From assembly GCA_023657425.1 (NCBI GenBank), contig JAGTJW010000001.1, forward strand, positions 1 to 64,000: a stretch of 64,000 nt of DNA. Reading direction: 5' to 3'. The notes under the pieces are model-generated. The model ran no database searches. It saw nothing but the letters and a program-made list of their open reading frames with translations, and was not told where the DNA came from. The position numbers and the translations under genes were made by a program. Positions 15,516 through 25,400 of this stretch are shown here, piece by piece. How positions within the stretch are numbered: position 1 is the first letter of the stretch; each line of letters starts with the position of its first letter. This DNA comes from Ideonella sp. WA131b. Lineage in GTDB: Bacteria; Pseudomonadota; Gammaproteobacteria; Burkholderiales; Burkholderiaceae_C.

Positions 15516-16110
15516 GTGTAGTGTTCGACTCTTGAAGGAACGTAATTGAGTTTTCCACCTCCAATGCTCTACTTCGGTTTGCAATGGAGCGAAAAATTGC
15601 GAGTTGCCCCAGGGATAGAGTTGACGGATGAGCAAGAGGTCGAACTGACGAGGCTTGCGCGCTCCAAGCGCACCAGCGTCAGGCTGGCCCAGCGTGCACA
15701 GATCGTCCTGCTGGCCGCACAGGGCCTTCAGAACAAGGACATCGCCGAGCAACTGGGCGTAGGGCGCGTGCAGGTTGCTCGCTGGCGCGAGCGCTATCTG
15801 CAGTCCGGCCTTCCGGGGATTGAACAGGACCTGCCGCGCGGCGCCCCGCCCGTGAAGATGGACGTTGCCAAGTTGGTGGAGCTGACCACGCAGAGCACGC
15901 CCGTGGCTGCCACGCACTGGAGCACTCGCAAGATGGCTGCAGTGCTGAAGGTCAGCCCGAGCACGGTGATGCGCCACTGGCAGGCCAACGGCCTGAAGCC
16001 GCACTTGGTGCGCGGCTTCAAGGTGTCCCGCGACCCGAAGTTCGTCGAGAAGCTCGAAGACATCGTGGGCCTGTACATGTCCCCGCCCGAGCACGCGTTG
16101 GTGCTTTGCT
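15516..16110 (+). mobile_element. IS630-family element, 3'-truncated second copy
   Basis: Nearly identical to 4346-4940, from the terminal repeat (preceded by TA at 15514-15515) through the transposase start to codon 189 (PEHALVLC). It breaks off before the first catalytic Asp. The right half is missing; an IS1634 end begins at 16112. Confidence 0.92.
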
Positions 16111-16146
16111 CCCGAGTTCGTAAACATTCGGTGAGCACGTCCCCGC

Positions 16147-17010
16147 TCACCCCCGCAGAACCGCAGCGTAGTCTCGTCTGAGCGGATACAGCCAGATGTC
16201 CTTGGTGGGCAGCACCTGTTCATGGACGGTGCTCTTCTTGCCCCGGCCGACCGTCTTGCCCACCAGTTGCCAGTTGGCGGCCCTGTAGCAGGTGCCCTTG
16301 TGCCGGGGGCTCTCGACGAAGGTCTCCAGCAGCACCGGTCGGTAGCCGTATCGCAATTGCCAGTCCACCGGCAGCCGGCGCGCAGCCAGGGCCAGGATCT
16401 TGGAGGCCAGCCCCTTGGACTGCACCCACGGCAGGATCAGGAAGCGCGCGTTGTTGACGATCAGCTGCAGGTTCTTCTGCCGCTGCTCCGGTGTCCAGCC
16501 GATGAAGCGTTCGCGGTCGGCCAGCTTCCACGCGCTGGCGCCGAAGCTCAACAGCGCCAGCAGTTGCTCTCCCGCATACACGTTGTAGCGGATCTGGCTG
16601 CCCGACAGTGGCGTGTAGCCCAGGTAGTGGTACCGCGCCACATACTCGTTCCACAACCGGGACTCGGCCCCGCGTCCTTGCACGATGTGCAGGCTCAGCG
16701 CCGGCAGGTCGTGCACGGCAGCCACCAGCGCGGGCTGCCCGTCGGTGGCCGATGTGGCGGTGAACTGGGCGCGCCGGCGGGGATTGGGGATCAGCGAGGG
16801 CGGCAGTGTGATCAGCCCGTCGGCTTGCATGCGCAGCATCGCCACGCGGCAGCTCATCTCCCGCAGCCGGCCATCCGGACGCCGCCACTCCAGCAGTTCG
16901 CAGACCACGCGCGACAGCGGGGTTCGCTTGAGCGCCGGGTTCGACTCGATCGTGTCGACGATCGCCTGCAAGTCCTGCGCGCTGAAGTCGCGCCCGCTGT
17001 ACCGCCTCAT
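16147..17010 (-). CDS. DUF4338 (DruA-like) protein carried by IS66
   Basis: About 287 aa from ATG 17010. The start MRRYSGRDFSAQDLQAIVD, then LSRVVCELLEWRRPDGRLR and EMSCRVAMLRMQADGLITLP match the N-terminal arrangement of DUF4338 proteins. The central part has YHYLGYTPLSGSQIRYNVY and GWTPEQRQKNLQLIVNNARF, the conserved core. DruA of Druantia anti-phage systems belongs to this family, but many DUF4338 proteins are IS-borne. The ATGA overlap with tnpC indicates translational coupling, so a role in transposition or control of the IS is as likely as defence. Confidence 0.85.
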   Translation of the reverse strand: MRRYSGRDFSAQDLQAIVDTIESNPALKRTPLSRVVCELLEWRRPDGRLREMSCRVAMLRMQADGLITLPPSLIPNPRRRAQFTATSATDGQPALVAAVHDLPALSLHIVQGRGAESRLWNEYVARYHYLGYTPLSGSQIRYNVYAGEQLLALLSFGASAWKLADRERFIGWTPEQRQKNLQLIVNNARFLILPWVQSKGLASKILALAARRLPVDWQLRYGYRPVLLETFVESPRHKGTCYRAANWQLVGKTVGRGKKSTVHEQVLPTKDIWLYPLRRDYAAVLRG

Positions 17011-18722
17011 GAGCTGTCCAGGGTGACGATGTCGCTGCCGCGCAGGGCGGCCAGCTCTGCGGCATCCATCTGCCACGGCACGAAGCGCCGGCAGTCCTCG
17101 GGTGCATGACCGCCGGCTTGCGCACAGGCTTGCAGGTAGCTGCGCAACCACAGTCGCGGGTTCAGTCCCCACATCCGGACCGTGCCCAACAGACTCATCA
17201 TCGTGGCCGCCAACTGCCCGGACCACTGGCTGCCCGAACCGTAGAAGTTCTTTCGGCCCACCACCGCCGGCCTGAGCGCGCGTTCGCTGGCGTTGTTGTC
17301 CAGGTCCAGCCAGGGATGGTCCAGGAACAGCACCAAGCCGGGCCAGTACGTGCGCATCGTGCGCAGCACCTTGCGGGCGGGCTCGGCCAGATGCTCATCG
17401 GACAGGCCGGCCTGGCACTGCGCATCCAAACCGGCGATGAGCTTGCGCAGCTGGGTGTCGCTGTCGATGAACGCTGCCGAGTCAACGGCGCTGTCGTACT
17501 GCTGGCGGCGCAAGGCGTGCAGCCGGTACAACTGTGCAATCTGCTCAACCCAGCCCATGGCCCAGCCCCACAACAAGGGGCGGTCGTTGGCCAGGCGCAA
17601 GAAGTCCCGGCGCTGGTGTGCCCAGCAGATCGCCAGGCTCACGCCTGGCACTTGGCGGGCGAACTTGCGATAGGCGCCGAAGCGGTCGACGCTGAGAATG
17701 CCTTGATCAACGCCTTGCAGGGCGGCGCCGGGTACCTTCGCCGAACGCGACGGGTCGAGCACGAAGCACACCACCGTCTTGGACTTGAACACCCACAGGT
17801 ACCAGCGGTGGCCGACCTTGCCTTCAAGCTCCTCGAAGACCTCCCAACGCGTCTCGTCGGCATGCCAGTGGTTAGCGGAGCGCAGCTGGGCCAGCCCGGC
17901 CTCAACCAGCGGCGCGAACATCGGCAGCAGGCAGTGCAGCCCGTCGGTGAGCGTGCCCTGGGAGATCTCCAGCCCCTTGTCGCGCCAGTCTTGGAGCAGC
18001 CGCGCGCTGGGCTGGCCGTAGGCAAACTTAGACAGCAACACTTCCGCCCAGATCGACACACCCAGCTTGCCGCGCGGGATCAACTGCGCCGGTGGTGGCG
18101 CCGTCACGATGCCGGGCAGGCGAGCGCATTGGCACAGAGGCCGGTAACGGCGGCGGCGCACGACACGACGGTAGGCCTTGACTTCGATCTCCAGCACCTC
18201 GGCGTCTTGCGTGCCGGCAAAGTCGCGAAGGCCCAGGCCGCACGCAGGGCAGCAGGCCTGGCTCGTCATCTCCTGGACCACGGCCGGCAGTGCGCGCAGT
18301 CGGGTGCGGCCGTGGCCAGGCCGGCCGCGCTGTTGACCCCGTGGACGCGCCTTGCCGGTGACCCTTTGGGGCAAACCTGGAATCGTGCGCGACTGCTCCG
18401 TCTTCTCACCGAACACACGTTGGCGAAGATCGCGGATCTGGGCATTCGCCGCCTCCAGTTCGGCCCGCAGGCTGTCCTCGCGACAGCGGGCCCGACCCAG
18501 TTCGATCCGGTGGCGCCCCTGCATTCGTTCAAGTCGCTCGACGGCCCTCGCGTGCAGGGACTTGTACTGCTTGGCCTGCATGACGAGCTCGATGTGCTCG
18601 CGCTTGGTCAGCGTCACACGTTCCAGGTCGAAGGGCTTGGGGGTAGACGACAAAGCCGGCTTGGGCGGCAAGTCGGGAGGTGATCCCCTGCTCACGGCGT
18701 CTAGAACTTCGGCGTTTTGCAC
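17007..18722 (-). CDS. tnpC: IS66-family transposase TnpC
   Basis: About 571 aa. It has an N-terminal coiled coil (ELEAANAQIRDLRQRVFGEK), a zinc-finger-like segment (CCPACGLGLRDF, then RPLCQCARLPG) and a catalytic DDE domain (WHADETRWEVFEE, LSVDRFGAYRKFA, DNNASERALRPAVVGRKNF). The motif order and length fit complete IS66 transposases. Its stop overlaps the start of the DUF4338 gene. Confidence 0.93.
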   Translation of the reverse strand: MQNAEVLDAVSRGSPPDLPPKPALSSTPKPFDLERVTLTKREHIELVMQAKQYKSLHARAVERLERMQGRHRIELGRARCREDSLRAELEAANAQIRDLRQRVFGEKTEQSRTIPGLPQRVTGKARPRGQQRGRPGHGRTRLRALPAVVQEMTSQACCPACGLGLRDFAGTQDAEVLEIEVKAYRRVVRRRRYRPLCQCARLPGIVTAPPPAQLIPRGKLGVSIWAEVLLSKFAYGQPSARLLQDWRDKGLEISQGTLTDGLHCLLPMFAPLVEAGLAQLRSANHWHADETRWEVFEELEGKVGHRWYLWVFKSKTVVCFVLDPSRSAKVPGAALQGVDQGILSVDRFGAYRKFARQVPGVSLAICWAHQRRDFLRLANDRPLLWGWAMGWVEQIAQLYRLHALRRQQYDSAVDSAAFIDSDTQLRKLIAGLDAQCQAGLSDEHLAEPARKVLRTMRTYWPGLVLFLDHPWLDLDNNASERALRPAVVGRKNFYGSGSQWSGQLAATMMSLLGTVRMWGLNPRLWLRSYLQACAQAGGHAPEDCRRFVPWQMDAAELAALRGSDIVTLDSS

Positions 18723-18815
18723 ACCGCCAAAGGTAGCGCAGTGGGGTAGACGTGTCCAGCGATTTCGGGGCTCTGCCCCAGCGGGGTGTTGCTTACGTGC
18801 TCACCGAATGTTTAC

Positions 18816-20724
18816 CCGAGTTCGACACTAACCGCTGTAAGTGCTTGATCCATATAGGCCAGGCCTTGGAAAATGCCACTACAGCAGCGGCATCTGGGCG
18901 TCGATGGTCGGCTTCTTGACGTTGAGCGCGGCCAGGGCTGCGGCCTGGCGTGGTTGAACGGTGGAGACGCCGTGGATAGGGGCGCTGCGGTCAATGGTGA
19001 CCGTGTGCCGCTGGATGCGACGCAAGTCCGCCAAGGCTGCCTCCGGCGACAACTCGCTGCCGGCGAGCTTCAGGCGCTGGCGCATCACGCGGTACAGGAT
19101 CAAGGCCATGAAGCAGATGCTCGCATGGGCCCTGATGCGCTCGGGCAGCCGGTGGAAGACCGGCGCGATCTCGATCTCCGACTTCAGCACCTTGAAGCCG
19201 CGTTCGATGTCGGCCAGCGACTTGTAGCGGCGCACCACCTCGTTCGCGGTCATGTCGCGGACATTGGTGATCAGCATCAGCTTGCCGTCCATGAGCTGCG
19301 CCCGGGCCAGCGCGGCATCGTCGATCTCGTAGGCGAACAGGTCGGACTTCAGATCGACCCGGATGATGCGCGCCAGATGCGCGTCGCTGACCTCGTGGAA
19401 CAAACGCGCCTTGGCGCCGGAATCCGAGAGCTTGCGGCCGCGGTGTACCTGGCCGGCGTCCTGCGCATCGAGCTTGCTGGCCCATTGCGCTGCGCGCTCT
19501 TCCAATGCGTGGATCCTCGCCAGCCGCTCCTGGGTCTGCTCCGTCGCACGCACGGGGTTGTGGGCGACCACCAGTCGGTGGCCCTGCCACTGCGCCTCCT
19601 CGACGACTTCGTCGGTGGCCTGGGCCATGCGTGCACTCATCGGCGCCAAGAGATCGACGAACTCCCCATAGCGCCGCCCTGGCACCGCCAGGATGAATTC
19701 CAGTGGCCGATCCCCCGCCACGTGGAGCTTGGTCAGCGCCTCGATGTTGTCCAGCGAGAGCAGCCCGCGGTCGGCCACCACGACCAGGCGGCGGATGTGC
19801 GGGCAGCGCGCCAGCACCTTCTTGAGCGTGGGCTCCAGCGTCGGCGCCTCGGCCGTATTGCCGTCGAAGACCTCGTGGTAGATCGGCATACCGTCGGCCG
19901 TCTGCACCACGCCCAGCATGAACTGGCGGGCGATGACGCCTTCCTTGGACATGCCGAAGTGCCGCACGTCGCCGTCTTGCTGGCTGTGGCCCTCGGCGCG
20001 GATGGTCGTCAGGTCGTAGAAGACCACCGAGAGGTCTTCGTCGATGAGCGGCCGCAGCAGCTGCGCCACGCAGTCATCCACGGCCTGCTGGTGGTCCATC
20101 AGCGCATCCATGCTGCGCAGCAGATGCTGGTGGCTCAGCTTGGCCACGTCGATGCCCGGCATGCTCACCGTCTGCAGCCAGCGCAGCACACCCAGCTTGG
20201 ACTCCGGATCGCTAAGCCGGTTGAAGGCCATCACCCGGATCGCCTGCTCGACGGCGGTGGTGAAGCGGGCGCGCCGGAACACCGCCCCCAGGGCATTGAA
20301 GCCCAGCTCATGCCACAGCGCATCGAGGGCCCAGACATCGCCCAGGCACAGGGCCGACTCGAAGCGCACCTGGAGGTCGCCGCCCGTGGCAACTGGGCGC
20401 CCCTTGGCTCGCAACAGGCCATCCAGAAGCGAGTCGACCTGACCGCCGCGCTCGTCGATGCGGCCCAGAGTGGCTACCGTGCGCTGGCGCGGCTTGCCGT
20501 GTTCATCGCGGAACGACTCGACCAGTTGCGCGTAGGTGCGTTCGCCGGACCGGGTGAGCTTGATGAACATGGCGAGAGTGTAGCTACCTCCCTGTTGCAT
20601 GCCAATACCCTCGCACGCATGGCGTGCCACTACAGAAAAACTGGCGCTGCAGCGCTAACTTGTTGATTACATTGGAGCCGGGGCGAGAAAATCGCTCGAA
20701 CTCGGCTTTTGGTGTCGAACTCGG
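18816..20724 (-). mobile_element. IS1634-family element
   Basis: Ends CCGAGTTCGACACTAA (18816) and the complement of TTGGTGTCGAACTCGG (20724) form the inverted repeat. The left repeat hosts the IS66 insertion, whose target duplication is the first eight bases of this repeat. No target duplication is visible: a truncated IS630 lies left and a truncated IS4 right, suggesting deletion on both sides. Confidence 0.82.
18879..20570 (-). CDS. tnp: IS1634-family transposase
   Basis: About 563 aa. I chose ATG 20570 (MFIKLTRSGERTYAQLVESF), the usual start of this family. The catalytic domain includes VVFYDLTTIRAEG, VVVADRGLLSLDNI and RYKSLADIERGFKVLKSEIE, which carries the final Glu and the Y/R signature. 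An extension upstream to 20630 has no similarity. The gene appears intact. Confidence 0.92.
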   Translation of the reverse strand: MFIKLTRSGERTYAQLVESFRDEHGKPRQRTVATLGRIDERGGQVDSLLDGLLRAKGRPVATGGDLQVRFESALCLGDVWALDALWHELGFNALGAVFRRARFTTAVEQAIRVMAFNRLSDPESKLGVLRWLQTVSMPGIDVAKLSHQHLLRSMDALMDHQQAVDDCVAQLLRPLIDEDLSVVFYDLTTIRAEGHSQQDGDVRHFGMSKEGVIARQFMLGVVQTADGMPIYHEVFDGNTAEAPTLEPTLKKVLARCPHIRRLVVVADRGLLSLDNIEALTKLHVAGDRPLEFILAVPGRRYGEFVDLLAPMSARMAQATDEVVEEAQWQGHRLVVAHNPVRATEQTQERLARIHALEERAAQWASKLDAQDAGQVHRGRKLSDSGAKARLFHEVSDAHLARIIRVDLKSDLFAYEIDDAALARAQLMDGKLMLITNVRDMTANEVVRRYKSLADIERGFKVLKSEIEIAPVFHRLPERIRAHASICFMALILYRVMRQRLKLAGSELSPEAALADLRRIQRHTVTIDRSAPIHGVSTVQPRQAAALAALNVKKPTIDAQMPLL

Positions 20725-21777
20725 GTGCGCCAGCACCCAGCCGTAGAACTCCTGGCGCGCCAGCTCGGCGGTCTTGCTGCGCAGCACGCGCCGGCCCTGG
20801 CGCAGATGCGTCTTGAGTTCGTCGAACACCGCCTCTACCTGCCAGCGCTGGTGGTACAGCGCCGCCAGCTCCAGCGCAGGCGCCTGCACCGGATCGAGCA
20901 GACTGGTCATGAGCCTGTAGCGGGGCGCAGCATCGGGCACGCCTGGCAGTTGGTACTCGATGACGCGCACCTGCAGCGCCTGGGCAGCGGCCGCTGCCTT
21001 GCCCACCCCGGTGGGCTTGATGCGGCTCAGGTAGGAGCCGTCGGGCAGCAACTGCTCCACCGGCAGCAGCCGCGAATCCGTGGCCCGCCACAGCAACTGC
21101 GCGCCGCTGCCCAGTGCCTGCTGCCAGTGCTCGAAGCCGTTGAAGCCCCGATCGGCCAGCAACAGCATCCCCGGCTCCAGCGCCCCCAGCAGCCACTGGC
21201 ACAGCGCCCACTCGTCGCCCCGGTAGGGTCCAAGCTCGGCAGCCACGATGGCGTGGGTGGCGCACTCGGCCAGGACCACGCACTGCGCCTGCGGGTAGCC
21301 CGCCACACCGGTGCGGCTGCCCGGGCGGCCGAAAGCGGTGGCCACATCGACCTCGTCGGCCAGCTCCAGGCGGCTGCCGTCGATCGCCATCAGGCGCAGG
21401 CCCTTGTAGAAGGCCTGCGGCTGCCGCGCCGGATCCGCCAGCGGCAGGCAGCAGCTGCGCAGCAGATCGCGCAGCGGTGCCGAGCCCATGCGGCTGCGCA
21501 GCGCGCTGATGCTGGACTTGGACACCGGCGGTGGCTGCTGCGACCCCCGGGCCCAGGCCAGGCCCTGCGCGACAACCGAAAACACCTCTTCCTAGGCGGC
21601 CTCCGGATACAGGCTCAGCGCCATGGTGTAGTACACCCCCGCCACGGCGGGAAAACGACGGATGCGCTGCGAGTTCACACCGTGCGCATCCAGCGCTTCG
21701 TGCACTCGCTCCGCAGGAAACACCCGGGCCAGCACATGGCCGAGGTTGGACAAAAATCGGCTAACGGAACCGTATTG
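20725..21777 (-). pseudogene. IS4-family element, decayed second copy
   Basis: Close relative of 2612-4133 in opposite orientation. The outer end (CAATACGGTTCCGTTA, complement at 21762-21777) is present. Three defects are visible: about 80 bp including the start codon are missing after GGCCATG (near 21738), a TAC codon has become TAG (21593-21595), and the 3' end is cut after codon AH at 20725. The sequence just outside the end, GGTTAGGCC, repeats nine bases of the target of copy 1. Confidence 0.9.
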
Positions 21778-21784
21778 GGTTAGG

Positions 21785-22302
21785 CCGCCGCACCACGCCG
21801 ATGCGGGCCCCGACGTTCACCTGATGCCCTCCCAGCGCGCAGGGCCGGGTGATCGCGCGCCGCAGCTCTGCAGTCAGCGCGATGGCGGGGTCCTCGCTGT
21901 CGATATGGGGCAAGGCGCAGACGAACTCATCACCGCCACGCCGGCAGAATCGATCGAGATCCACGAACAGCAGTGCGAGCTTGTGAGGCCCGCCAGCGTG
22001 TTGAGCGCGAACCCGCACCCCGTGATGCTCGAAGCCGCGTCGGTTGGGCAGACCGGTGAGCGGATCACAGCCCTCCACGCGCCTGGCGCTGGCAAGCTCG
22101 CTGCCCAAGTGCACGATGAACGCTTGGCTCTGCGACAGCAGGCACGCAGCCGGTCGATGCGGCGCAGCATCGCGGCATGGTGCTCGCGCGGCGTTCGACG
22201 CCAGGGCACCAGGCGCTCCAGCAGCCCGTCCTCCTCAACTGCAGCGCTCACCCCCGACAACACGAGGTGCGCAGCGTCCAGGCATTCGGCTTGCGGATGC
22301 AT
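21785..22302 (-). pseudogene. GGDEF-domain diguanylate cyclase relic
   Basis: Minus-strand pieces in two frames: MHPQAECLDAAHLVLSG to RLRACCRRAKRSS (from 22302), then GSELASARRVEGCDPLTGLPNR (the conserved DxLTGLPNR entry) and LALLFVDLDRF joined directly to RRGGDEFVCALPH. The roughly 30 residues normally between DLDxF and GGDEF are missing, and the domain ends abruptly at the IS4 copy after GARIGVV. The frameshift, internal deletion and truncation make it nonfunctional. Confidence 0.8.
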
Positions 22303-22484
22303 GGGAAGTCACGGTCCGGGGCGACGGTGGCGTCGGTGCGCTGGCAGACTGGCCGGTGCGGCGCGGCTGGCACTGGTGGCCTTGACCGCCTGCGCCAGCG
22401 CGACCGGATCGAACCCGCCCGGCGGGTGTCGCACCCGACTTGTCGGGCAGGTTGAGCGGGCGTGGGGGGCTCGTTCACAGCCTC
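22303..22484. other. Intergenic stretch without a recognised gene
   Basis: It lies between the GGDEF relic and the 3' end of the glucan synthase gene. Short open frames exist on both strands but none is convincing. It could be the remains of the N-terminal part of the GGDEF gene. Confidence 0.4.
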
Positions 22485-25400
22485 TCAAGACCCGTCGCTG
22501 TCCAGCGGCACCACGAAACCCGCTTGCTGCGGCAGGTCTCGCCAAGCCAGCTGCTCGCCGCGGCGCAGAAGCGTTGCCCCGCAGGCGGCAGCCTCGCGCC
22601 GGGCCTGCGCGTCACCCCCACGCAGCAGCACGAACCGAAGCCGGCGGCCTTCGTGCAACAGGCTCAGCTCGGCACGTGGCCAGTGCGCCGGCAGGCAGGG
22701 CCGCAGGCTCAGGGTGCCGGCATCCAGGCTCAGCCCGAGGATCGACTCGATGGCAGCGCGGTGCATCCAGGCCGCGGCCCCGGTGTACCAGCTCCAGCCT
22801 CCGCGACCCACGTACGGTGGCTGGGTGTAGACGTCACCGGCCATCACGTAGGGCTCCAGACCATAGGCGGCCCCCTGCTGCGGATCGGCCGCGCGGTGCG
22901 CCGGGCTCAGCCAGGTGAAGTACCGCCACGCCGCTTCGCCGCTTTCCGGGTGGCCGTGGTCCGCTGTCATCCGCGCCTGCGCCATCAGTGCCCACACGGC
23001 GCCATGCGTGTACTGGCCGCCGTTTTCGCGCACGCCTGGCGGGTAGGCCTGGATGTAGCCGGCGCTGGGCCGGGCGTGCTGCAAGGGCGGGTCCAGCAGG
23101 CGCAGCAGGCCGGCCTTCGCGTCGGCCAGCTGCGCATCGACTGCCGCCATCGCCACCACCTGCTGCGGCCACGTCGCCACGCCCGACAGCACGGCCCAGG
23201 CCTGCGCGATCAGGTCGATGCGGCATTCCGCAAGGCCCTGCGAGCCAAGCGGGCTGCCGTCGTCGAAAAAGGCCCGCCGAAACCAGGCCCCGTCCCAGGC
23301 CGGGCCGCGCAGCGCCCGCTGCCAACCCTGCGCCGCCGCGTCCCAGCGCTCGGCCCTTTGCGCCTCGCCACGGGAGCGTGCGATCGGCGCGAAGGCGGCC
23401 ACCACTGTGCAGAGGAACCAGCCCAGCCACACCGACTCGCCGCGTCCTTCGTGGCCGACGCGGTTCATGGCGTCGTTCCAGTCGCCGCTGCCCATCAGCG
23501 GCAGGCCGTGCGCGCCGACGCGCAGGCTGCGGTCTATCGTCCGCGCCGCGTGTTCGTAGACCGTGGCCGTCAGCGCGCTCACCACGGGTGTCGCGTAGAC
23601 ATCCTCGGCACCCGGCGGCACGACCGGGCCCTCGATGAACGGCACGGTCTCCGACAGCAGCGTGGCGTCGCCGGTGACCACCAGGTAGTGTGCGCAGGCC
23701 TTCGGGAGCCACAGCAGGTCGTCGCTGAAGTGCGTGCGCACGCCAGCACCACCGGGCGCGTGCCACCAGTGCTGCACGTCGCCCTCCGGGAACTGCCGCG
23801 AGGCCGCGAGCAGGATCTGCGCGCGCAAGAGGTGTGGCGCGGCCACGGCCAGGGCCATGGCGTCCTGCAACTGGTCCCGAAAGCCGGTGGCGCCGCCCGC
23901 CTGGTAGAACCCGGCCTTGGCCCACAGGCGGCAGGACACGGTCTGGTACAGCAGCCAGCGGTTGACCAAGGCATCGAAGAGCGGGTCCGGCGTGGTCACC
24001 TTGGTGGCCTGCAGCAAGGTGTCCCAGGCCGAGCGTGCAGCGTCCAGGCGCAGGTCCGGTGGCATGGCGGCGGCGCGCGTGACGAGGCTCCGCGCCGCAT
24101 CCGGGCTGCCGGCATAAGCGAGCAGAAAGACGCAAGCGGCCGAGGTACCGGGGGCGATGTCCAGGTGCAACGCCAGGGCGGCGCAGGGATCAAGCCCGCG
24201 CCCCTGCGAGCGCCCTAGGTGATCCGGCAGCACCAAGCGTCCGCGTGCGTCGAAGAACTCGCGGCGGTCGCAGGTCCAGTCCGCCTCGGGGTCGTGGGGC
24301 TGGGCCGACCCGTGCGCGACCGCGAAGCAGGCCGTGCCGTTGCCAAAGCCACCGGAGGCCTCCAACTGGGTGCAGAGCAGCCCGGTGAGCCAGCCCTCGG
24401 GCAGCCGCTGGCGCAGCCGGGCGGTGTGCACCGTGGCCCGCGAGGCGGTACCCGCACCCATCGTCCACTCGACCAGGCCGGCCACACGCAGGTGCAGCGT
24501 CTGCGTGCCTCGGTTGGTGATAGCCACTTGGAGTTGCTTGACCGCCAGCACCGGGTCCACGCACCAGGTGAGGATGACCTCCGCGTCGCCCTTTCGGTGC
24601 TCGATGCGGCTCCAACCTTGGCCGTGGGTCACGCGGTAGACCACGGCTGCACCGTCGCTCGCCGTGCCGCCGCTGGCCGTGGCGCTCCAGACCTGGCGCG
24701 TGCGCATGTCCTGCAACAGCAGCCACTCAGAAGGCGGATCGGCCACCGCATCGTTGGACCAGGCGGTGAGCTGGTTCAGGCGGCTGTTGCCGGCCCAGGT
24801 GTGGCCGCCGCCGGCCTCGGACAGGAGGGTGCCGAAGTCGGCGTTGGCAATGACGTTGATCCAGGGCCGTGCCGGGCGCAGGGCCTCGCCGGCCTCGAAG
24901 ACGAAGTCCGCGCCCTCGGCCGTGAAGCGCCCTTGCGGAGCCGGCGCCGGTGATGCAGGGCCTGCCGCCGCTGGCAAGGCGCAGCGTGCTCCTTCATGGC
25001 GGCGCTCGAAGGCGGCCTCGTGCCCGGCCATCCACCCCTGGACCAGCATCGCCAGCGGCCGGCCGTCGGCGACCAGCCTCACGCGCGCCAGGCCGTTCAG
25101 GGCCGCCTTTTCGGCGTCCGTGATCTCATGGGCTTGCACAACGAAGAGCCCCGTGCAGGCGTCGCTGCCCCGCGCCCGGTTCTCGGCGTCATGTCGCTCG
25201 CGCAGCACCCGCAGTTCTTGCTGCACCGCCATCGCGTAAGACACCGGCTCCGCGTTGAGCACCACGAGGTCGCACCCGACACCGCCCCAGGCCCACAGCC
25301 GCAGCGCCAGAGCCAGCGAGCGCAGCAGCCCCTGGCCCTGCGCCGCCTGGGCCAGCACCAGGACGATGGGTCGATCGCCGGAGACGCCGAAGCGCCACAG

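Larger units (their letters stand above)
16120..18815 (-). mobile_element. IS66-family element carrying a DUF4338 gene
   Basis: Terminal inverted repeats GTAAACATTCGGTGAGCACG at both ends (IS66 repeats start GTAA), and an exact 8-bp duplication CCGAGTTC (16112-16119, 18816-18823). It carries only tnpC and a DUF4338 gene, without tnpA and tnpB, as in the ISBst12-like subgroup. The target lies inside the terminal repeat of the adjacent IS1634 element. Confidence 0.92.

Noticed and set aside
16147..18722. A complete Druantia defence system
   Set aside because: Only a DUF4338 gene is present, inside an IS66 element. The large helicase DruE and the other components are absent from the window.
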